In this document: positions 31,477 through 36,354 of the stretch, piece by piece | Layout: the number at the start of each line of letters is the position of its first letter | Position numbering within the stretch: position 1 is the first letter of the stretch | NCBI GenBank assembly: GCA_016303065.1 | Contig: JAEDMJ010000019.1 | Location: forward strand, 1 to 36,354 | Direction of reading: 5' to 3' | DNA length: 36,354 nt | DNA from: Clostridiales bacterium | GTDB lineage: Bacteria > Bacillota > Clostridia > Oscillospirales > QAMX01 | The notes under the pieces: generated by a model | What the model was told of the DNA's origin: nothing | Seen by the model: only the letters and a program-made list of their open reading frames with translations | Database searches by the model: none | Position numbers and translations under genes: made by a program

Positions 31477-32892
31477 TTACTTTATGACTTCGACCTTTAT
31501 CATGTTGGTATTTCCCGAAAAACCGTTGGTCTGTCCTCCGGTCAAAACCACATTGTCGCCGCGCTGAAGCGTCAAAACCTCTTTTGCCCGGCACATTGCC
31601 TGGTAGAAAACGACTTCGAGCGAATCGTACTGCTCGCTGAGAACCGGCGTAACGCCCCAGTTGAGGCTGAGCTGTCTCCACGCGCGAACGCTTGTGGTCG
31701 TGCCGATAATGTCCGCAGGGCAGCGGAAACGGCTGACCATACGCGCGGTGCGCCCGGTGATCGTGTTCACCACGATGCACTTTGCGTTTACGTCAATGGC
31801 CATTGCACAGGTCGCGTGGGAAATAGCGTCCAGATTGTTCTTTATGCGGTATCTGGTCGTTTCGAACCACTCTTTGTAGTTGATGTGCTCTTCCGTGTAA
31901 AGGGCGATCTCCGCCATTGTCCTGACCGCGGCGACGGGATATTTTCCCGATGCGGTTTCTCCCGAAAGCATGATCGCGGAAGAGCCGTCGTAAACCGCGT
32001 TCGCCACATCGGATATCTCCGCCCGTGTCGGACGCGGATTGTGGATCATGGACTCCATCATCTCCGTGGCGGTTATGACCCGCTTTCCAAGCAGGCGGCA
32101 CTTGTGGATAAGGTATTTCTGGATCGCCGGAACCTCGACGTACGGTATCTCGACGCCGAGATCGCCCCTTGCAACCATGATCCCGTCCGCCACTTCGCAT
32201 ATCTCTTCGACGTTGTCAACGCCGGCGCGGTTTTCAATTTTTGCGATAATGCCAACGTCGTGGCCGCCGTTGGCATCCAGCAGCTCTCTGATCGCCATAA
32301 CGTCTTTTTGGCAGGAGACAAAAGACGCCGCAATAAAATCCACGTCCTTCTCAAGGCCGAAAATGATATCCTTTTTGTCCTGTTCGCTGAGATAGTCCTG
32401 TTTCATTATCTTGTTGGGGAAATTCATGCTCTTCCGGTCCGAAAGCTCTCCCCCGGCGACAACGCGGCACACGGCGTTGCTGCCTTCAAGCTTTTCAACC
32501 TCAAAAACGACCAGTCCGTTGTTGACAAGGACCGTATCTCCCACGTGGAGCTCTTCCACAAGGTGGGGATAGCTCACGGAAACTCTTGTCCTGTCTCCGA
32601 CGACGTCGTCCGTTGTAAACGTAAAGCTGTCTCCGTCGGAAAGCGTTATCTTTCCGTTTTCAAAGGTCTTTATACGATATTCGGGGCCCTTGGTGTCCAG
32701 CATGATCGCAATCGGCAGGCCGAGCCTTTCCCGGACCCGCTTTATCATATCTATTTTTTCTCCATGTTCCTCGTGGGTTCCGTGGGAAAAGTTAATTCTG
32801 GCGACATTGAGCCCGCTTTCGCACATTTTGGTAAAGGTTTCTTCGTCGCTGCTGGCAGGACCGATCGTGCAGATAATTTTTGTTTTGCGCAT
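31477..32892 (-). CDS. pyk: Pyruvate kinase
   Basis: The enzyme converts phosphoenolpyruvate and ADP to pyruvate and ATP at the end of glycolysis. The 471 residues begin RKTKIICTIGPAS and include NFSHGTHEEH, IMLDTKGPEYR (commonly GPEIR), the active-site KIENRAGVDNVEEI, GIMVARGDLGVEIPY and the potassium-site region TATEMMESMIHNPRPTRAE. The C-terminal allosteric domain ends VVLTGGQTNGFSGNTNMIKV. It lacks the extra PEP-utiliser-like domain of Bacillus pyruvate kinase. ATG at 32892 has AAGGAG 6 bases upstream. It appears monocistronic. Confidence 0.97.
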   Translation of the reverse strand: MRKTKIICTIGPASSDEETFTKMCESGLNVARINFSHGTHEEHGEKIDMIKRVRERLGLPIAIMLDTKGPEYRIKTFENGKITLSDGDSFTFTTDDVVGDRTRVSVSYPHLVEELHVGDTVLVNNGLVVFEVEKLEGSNAVCRVVAGGELSDRKSMNFPNKIMKQDYLSEQDKKDIIFGLEKDVDFIAASFVSCQKDVMAIRELLDANGGHDVGIIAKIENRAGVDNVEEICEVADGIMVARGDLGVEIPYVEVPAIQKYLIHKCRLLGKRVITATEMMESMIHNPRPTRAEISDVANAVYDGSSAIMLSGETASGKYPVAAVRTMAEIALYTEEHINYKEWFETTRYRIKNNLDAISHATCAMAIDVNAKCIVVNTITGRTARMVSRFRCPADIIGTTTSVRAWRQLSLNWGVTPVLSEQYDSLEVVFYQAMCRAKEVLTLQRGDNVVLTGGQTNGFSGNTNMIKVEVIK

Positions 32893-33008
32893 TCTTTTCT
32901 CCTTAAAAAGTATCGTACGTCATCCCCGTTCCCCCGCCGGGGTCATCCGTGCGGGAAAACGCGTCGTAACCGCCGGATTTTAGCGGCGTTTCACTTGACC
33001 CTGACGGT

Positions 33009-33042
33009 ATTATACCATATTTTTCCGAAAATTTCAGCGTCA
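33009..33042 (-). promoter_or_regulatory. Probable pyk promoter
   Basis: A minus-strand TATAAT at 33009-33014 has no good -35 at 17 bases. Alternatively TTGACG (33037-33042) with an 18-base spacer pairs with TATGGT. The leader to pyk is about 110 bases and can form GC-rich hairpins. Confidence 0.5.
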
Positions 33043-33137
33043 AAAAGCACAAAATCTTCTCCCGAAAACGGGCGCGCTCCACTTTTTTCATGAGCCCGGA
33101 AAGGCGCGTCTTCTCCGTTTTTCAAAAGCCGCCGCGC

Positions 33138-33725
33138 TCAGCCGATAAGCCCGGTTATGAAAATCTCGATCCCAATGGCGATAAGTATGGCTCCGCCAAG
33201 AATCGACGCTGCGTTGGAAAGCTTTGTCCCGAATTTTTTTCCGCACCAGAGGCCGCCCATGCATATCGCAAAAGTCACCGCCGCAATTATAAGCGCGCAC
33301 ACAAGCGCTTTTACCCAGTTGTAATCGGCAATCGTAAACCCGACGGACAGCGCGTCGATCGAAGTCGCAATTCCCTGCAGCATCAGCGCCCAAAAACCGA
33401 CCCGCGGCTTTTCCGTCCCGTCATCCCGGTTTTTGATCCCTTCGCAGAGCATTTTTCCGCCCATAAAGCCCAAAAGCCCGAGGGCAATCCAGGGAATGAA
33501 CTTTTCAAACGCAGAAAAATACCGAACTACCGTGTGGACGCACACCCAACCGATCAGAGGCATAATCGCCTGAAAAACGGCGAACACCGCGGCGATGCCG
33601 GTCATCTTTCTCCGCTTCATCCCCGGCTCGTTCAGGCCGTTTGCCAGCGAGACCGAAAACGCGTCCATCGCCAGTCCGACGCCGAGCGCCGCACTGTTCA
33701 CAAAAAACATGACGTTCCAATCCAT
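33138..33725 (-). CDS. mntP: Manganese efflux pump MntP
   Basis: MntP exports Mn2+ to prevent toxicity. The 195-residue protein has six hydrophobic segments arranged as two repeated triplets; each carries the family's acidic motif, GVGLAMDAFSVSLANGL in the first half and IATSIDALSVGFTIADYN in the second. ATG at 33725 has AAGGAG about 10 bases upstream. The frame is open up to 33863, but that part is the riboswitch and its terminator. The Mn-sensing yybP-ykoY leader upstream supports the assignment. The gene is monocistronic with its own consensus promoter. Confidence 0.95.
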   Translation of the reverse strand: MDWNVMFFVNSAALGVGLAMDAFSVSLANGLNEPGMKRRKMTGIAAVFAVFQAIMPLIGWVCVHTVVRYFSAFEKFIPWIALGLLGFMGGKMLCEGIKNRDDGTEKPRVGFWALMLQGIATSIDALSVGFTIADYNWVKALVCALIIAAVTFAICMGGLWCGKKFGTKLSNAASILGGAILIAIGIEIFITGLIG

Positions 33726-33755
33726 AAAAACCCGACTCCTTCTTGTCCTGACCCA

Positions 33756-33805
33756 ATGAAAAAGCAACGGACCCGACGCACAGCGAAAGCTGCACCCGGA
33801 TCCGT
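33756..33805 (-). terminator. Terminator hairpin of the mntP riboswitch
   Basis: Minus-strand ACGGATCC-type arm (33805 downward) pairs with the GGGTCCGT arm ending at 33767, with an inner GCAGC/GCTGT stem and TTTC loop. TTGCTTTTTC follows. It lies about 30 bases before mntP and is the probable expression platform. Confidence 0.8.
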
Positions 33806-33955
33806 AAAACCAGTTAAAGAATACAGAGACGCATGTACAGCCGGCCATACATGAGTCTCGCAAATTAAAGCAAGCCAGACTTCAAAATTCCAAAGTCAGT
33901 ATGTTGACTTGCTGCGCGGCAAAGTTTTTTTCACCGCGTATGCTACTCCCCCACA
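33806..33955 (-). promoter_or_regulatory. yybP-ykoY manganese riboswitch aptamer
   Basis: The minus strand contains the conserved 5' GGGGGAGTAGC (33952-33942), then the GC-rich leg ACGCGGTG...GCCGCG. The core follows, with GAGACTCATG (from 33858), GGCCGGC and CATGCGTCTC (to 33826). These are the recognised elements of the yybP-ykoY class, which binds Mn2+ and disrupts the downstream terminator. The element begins about 15 bases after the predicted start of transcription and precedes mntP. Exact stem ends need a covariance-model alignment. Confidence 0.85.
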
Positions 33956-33970
33956 GGAAATATTTTCGGT

Positions 33971-33999
33971 ATTATATCAGATATCCCGGCATATGTCAA
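33971..33999 (-). promoter_or_regulatory. Consensus promoter of the mntP riboswitch transcript
   Basis: Minus-strand TTGACA (33994-33999), 17 bases, TATAAT (33971-33976) with TGA before it. It begins only six bases after the stop of the ABC permease gene. Confidence 0.95.
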
Positions 34000-34004
34000 G
34001 CATA

Positions 34005-35600
34005 TCAGAGGGACGCAAATATCTCCGCGCCTTTTTTCCGGATCCAGAGAATCAGTCCCCCGGCGGCCAAAACCAGCACGGCAAAAGCAATCGCCAGGAA
34101 CCATCCCGAAGATATGTATTCCTGCAAAAGCGCAAAAAGTCCGCCCAGAAGCAGAATTACCGCCCAGTTTCCGAAAAGCGCCAGCAAAACTCCGATGTTC
34201 TGCTTGACTGCCGCCGTTTCGCTGACCCAGTCAAGATTCGGCATCAGAAGGTTGAGGCAAAGCCCCATCGCCGCGACGAACAAAACGTACGCTCCCGACA
34301 CGGCCGCCATGAGAACGCCTTCCGCCGGACTGACGCCGAGCGCAATCGCCGCACAGACGGCCGCAACGAACACCGGGGCAAGCGTCAGAAGAAGGTGCAT
34401 ATTTATTTTCGCCTTCAGAATTTTCCAGGGGCGCACCGGAAGCGACCGGGAAATCCAGAGGCTCTTTCCCTCCAGGGAGACCGAAGGCGCCGTCAGATCG
34501 TTCATCGAAGCCGCCAGACAGACCGCAGCGCACCCCAGCACGGGAAGATTTTCCGTCAAAATCTCCGGCGCGCCGCCCAAAAGCCCCATTATCCAGTTTT
34601 TCTTCACAAGTATAACGACCGACGCCGCAGGCAGCAGCAGCGTGCCCAGAGCACAGTTCAGCATATACACCGCGCTGCTTTTCAGATGGAGAAGCTCTTT
34701 TTTCAGAAGCGCTGCGTCGACCGAGGAAGCGCGCTGCTTTTTCCCGCGGTAAGCCGCTCCCGTTCCGCCCTTTTGCGTCGTGACAAGCTTTATGAAGCTT
34801 TTTGACATGACGAAATACACCGCCCCGAAGACGGCGGCCGAAATCCCGACAAAGGCGGCCCCCAGCAAAACGTCGCCCTGGGCTCCCCTGCCCATGCAGT
34901 AGAGCGGCCAGACAAAGATCCTGACCTTTTCTCCGACGGCGCCGGCGTTCGCAAGCACAAGGCTTATAACGCTGTTCATTTTTGAATACAGGAAAAAGTA
35001 GGCCGCAATGAATATAAGACTCAGCGCCACGCTCACAAAGCTCCTGTTTTTGAAAAGCGGGGAAACGAGCGCGATCACCCAGCCCAAAATGCAGGAGATC
35101 ACCAGCGCCCCAAGGGGCAGAACCAGCGCGTTCACCGCGCACATTATTACCGGCACTGCGCCCGGAGCGGAATTCATGAAATACACGACGGACGCCGGCG
35201 CCATGACGAGAGCCTCAAACAGGAATGCGGTGGCATAGCATCCGAGCATTCGCACCAGAAGTATCTTTCCCGGAGGGATCGGCATTGAAAGCAGAAGATC
35301 GTTGTCCTTTGCCGCATAGAGCGCGGAATACGCCGTAAAGACGCTTCCGAAAACGCCGATCGCAGTGGCGGCAATGCCCATCAGCGCAAAATAGAGCCAC
35401 CCGGCTCCGCTTTCAAGAAGCGGGCCGCATATCGCCGATGCAATCCCGAAAAACATGACCGCAAACATGGCAAAGCAGTACACAAACAGTCCCAAATAGA
35501 GAAAAACCGTCACCGGGGAACGCCGTCCGCCCTTTCTCCGGTCGATATAGAGCGCCGACAGCATCTGCATACACTGCTTTCTGACAAGGGCTTTAAGCAT
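34005..35600 (-). CDS. ABC exporter membrane protein, unknown substrate
   Basis: The 531-residue protein has about 12 hydrophobic segments in two halves, separated by a basic loop near residues 285-320 (YRGKKQRASSVDAALLKKELL). The N-terminal TAYSALYAAKDNDLLLSMPI and the later SLEGKSLWISRSLPVRPWKI blocks are typical of a clostridial 'putative ABC exporter' family in which one large permease works with a single ATPase. It overlaps the upstream ATPase gene by 8 bases (35593-35600), so the two are translationally coupled. ATG at 35600 is the start. The cargo cannot be read from sequence; peptides, antibiotics or lipids are all possible. Confidence 0.85.
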   Translation of the reverse strand: MLKALVRKQCMQMLSALYIDRRKGGRRSPVTVFLYLGLFVYCFAMFAVMFFGIASAICGPLLESGAGWLYFALMGIAATAIGVFGSVFTAYSALYAAKDNDLLLSMPIPPGKILLVRMLGCYATAFLFEALVMAPASVVYFMNSAPGAVPVIMCAVNALVLPLGALVISCILGWVIALVSPLFKNRSFVSVALSLIFIAAYFFLYSKMNSVISLVLANAGAVGEKVRIFVWPLYCMGRGAQGDVLLGAAFVGISAAVFGAVYFVMSKSFIKLVTTQKGGTGAAYRGKKQRASSVDAALLKKELLHLKSSAVYMLNCALGTLLLPAASVVILVKKNWIMGLLGGAPEILTENLPVLGCAAVCLAASMNDLTAPSVSLEGKSLWISRSLPVRPWKILKAKINMHLLLTLAPVFVAAVCAAIALGVSPAEGVLMAAVSGAYVLFVAAMGLCLNLLMPNLDWVSETAAVKQNIGVLLALFGNWAVILLLGGLFALLQEYISSGWFLAIAFAVLVLAAGGLILWIRKKGAEIFASL

Positions 35601-36309
35601 TTTCTCCGCCCTCCAGCTCGAGGAAGACCGATTCGAGGGATTCGTCCCCCCTGACCTTCTCCATCTCCCCGAAGCGCACGAGTTTTCCGTTTCTGATTAT
35701 CGCCACGCGGCTGCAGAGCTTTTCCGCGACCTCGAGAACATGGGTCGAAAAGAATATCGCGCCGCCGTCGGAGCAGATCCCCCGCATCAGAGCCTTAAGC
35801 TCGTGGGAGGCCTTCGGGTCAAGACCGACAAAGGGCTCGTCCATTATAATGAGCTTCGGCGAATGGATAAGCGCCGAAATCAAAGCAAGCTTCTGCTTCA
35901 TGCCGTGGGAGTATGTGCCGACGGCCTGCCCAAGCGCCTGAGTAATGCCGAAAACCCCGGCATAGCGGCTGATCTTTTCGTTCCGTTCGCTCTCTCCCAC
36001 GCCGAAAATATCCGCCGTGAAGTTGAGATACTGTATCCCCGTCATGAAATCGTAAAGATCCGGATTGTCCGGAATATATGCCAGACGGGATTTTGCCTTC
36101 ACCGGCTCTCCGGCAACGGATATTCCGTCGATATATATCTCCCCGGAATCCGGAGTGAGCAGTCCGCAGCAGGCCTTTATCGTCGTCGTCTTGCCGGCTC
36201 CGTTGTGGCCGATGAACGCGCAGATCTCTCCCGGCTTTATCTCGAGAGAGAGATCGTCCACGGCCGTCTTCGACCCGTAAGTCTTTGTGAGGTGTTCAAT
36301 TTTCAGCAT
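35593..36309 (-). CDS. ABC exporter ATP-binding protein
   Basis: The 238-residue ATPase has Walker A GHNGAGKTT (about residues 37-45), signature YSHGMKQKLALI, Walker B LIIMDEPFVGLDP, and H-loop FFSTHVLEVAEKL. It belongs to the CcmA/DrrA-like group that pairs with large ABC-2 permeases. ATG at 36309 has AAAGGG 5 bases upstream. The 45 bases to the window edge hold no clear promoter, so the operon may start upstream. Confidence 0.93.
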   Translation of the reverse strand: MLKIEHLTKTYGSKTAVDDLSLEIKPGEICAFIGHNGAGKTTTIKACCGLLTPDSGEIYIDGISVAGEPVKAKSRLAYIPDNPDLYDFMTGIQYLNFTADIFGVGESERNEKISRYAGVFGITQALGQAVGTYSHGMKQKLALISALIHSPKLIIMDEPFVGLDPKASHELKALMRGICSDGGAIFFSTHVLEVAEKLCSRVAIIRNGKLVRFGEMEKVRGDESLESVFLELEGGENA

Positions 36310-36354
36310 ACAAACCCTTTCTTTCTGCGAAGCTTATCTGATTTTTTTCCCAAG

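Noticed and set aside
31816..33093. 425-codon open frame on the plus strand over pyk
   Set aside because: Antisense of a fully conserved pyruvate kinase.
33726..33863. N-terminal 46-codon extension of MntP
   Set aside because: These bases are the riboswitch and terminator, and the real start at 33725 has an AAGGAG site.
1..36354. CRISPR array, prophage, transposon or integron
   Set aside because: No direct-repeat and spacer pattern, integrase, transposase or phage structural gene was seen; the only notable repeats are the palindrome at 3216-3275 and the coding repeat at 26643-26723.

Overview
The window looks like a chromosomal segment of an anaerobic, fairly GC-rich member of the Clostridia (Bacillota). 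Evidence: rpsL-rpsG-fusA-tuf in order; strong AGGAGG-type ribosome binding sites with many TTG and GTG starts; sigma-A promoters with an almost invariant 17-bp spacer; a yybP-ykoY leader on mntP; TagG/TagH-like export genes; several ferredoxin-type oxidoreductase genes. I see no phage, transposase, CRISPR array or plasmid gene. Genus-level placement is not possible from sequence alone.

Layout. 1-1545 (-) is the 5' part of a BspA-type leucine-rich-repeat protein cut by the window edge. 1763-3154 (+) is a MATE exporter, followed by a 28-bp perfect inverted repeat. 3398-8778 (-) is one operon: iorA, iorB, a phenylacetate-CoA ligase, a tandem ACT protein and a PLP-dependent lyase-like protein. 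Its likely role is ferredoxin-linked oxidation of aryl-pyruvates from aromatic amino acids to aryl-acetyl-CoA and aryl-acetate. Divergent from it is an aldo/keto reductase carrying a ferredoxin domain. 10333-13201 (+) holds a CDP-glycerol glycerophosphotransferase-like enzyme plus an ABC permease and ATPase of the teichoic acid/polysaccharide export type. 13268-17936 (-) pairs a signal-less GH92 alpha-mannosidase with a nucleotidyltransferase/left-handed beta-helix protein. 18018-18710 (-) is an unknown membrane protein.

18878-23428 (-) is the str operon, with one promoter before rpsL and another before tuf. 23613-26140 (-) is an MBOAT O-acyltransferase plus a DHHW/AlgX-like partner, probably for O-acetylation of an exported glycan. 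26224-27951 (-) is an ECF sigma factor, a membrane anti-sigma-like protein and a lipoprotein with a TSDTAD repeat. 28079-28343 (-) is a Met-Glu-Val tRNA operon. ylmH (-) and smpB (+), both linked to handling stalled ribosomes, are divergent. Convergent with smpB are a NUDIX hydrolase and a DUF362 protein; the terminator of smpB appears to lie inside the NUDIX coding sequence on the opposite strand. Pyruvate kinase, a riboswitch-controlled Mn exporter (mntP) and an ABC exporter pair complete the window.

Several reading frames open upstream of the real start, and the extra codons fall on promoter or Shine-Dalgarno elements (MATE, aldo/keto reductase, GH92, rpsG, mntP). I trimmed these starts and gave the reason in each entry. 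No gene-free stretch exceeds 300 bases; the longest (33726-34004) is the mntP promoter and riboswitch leader.
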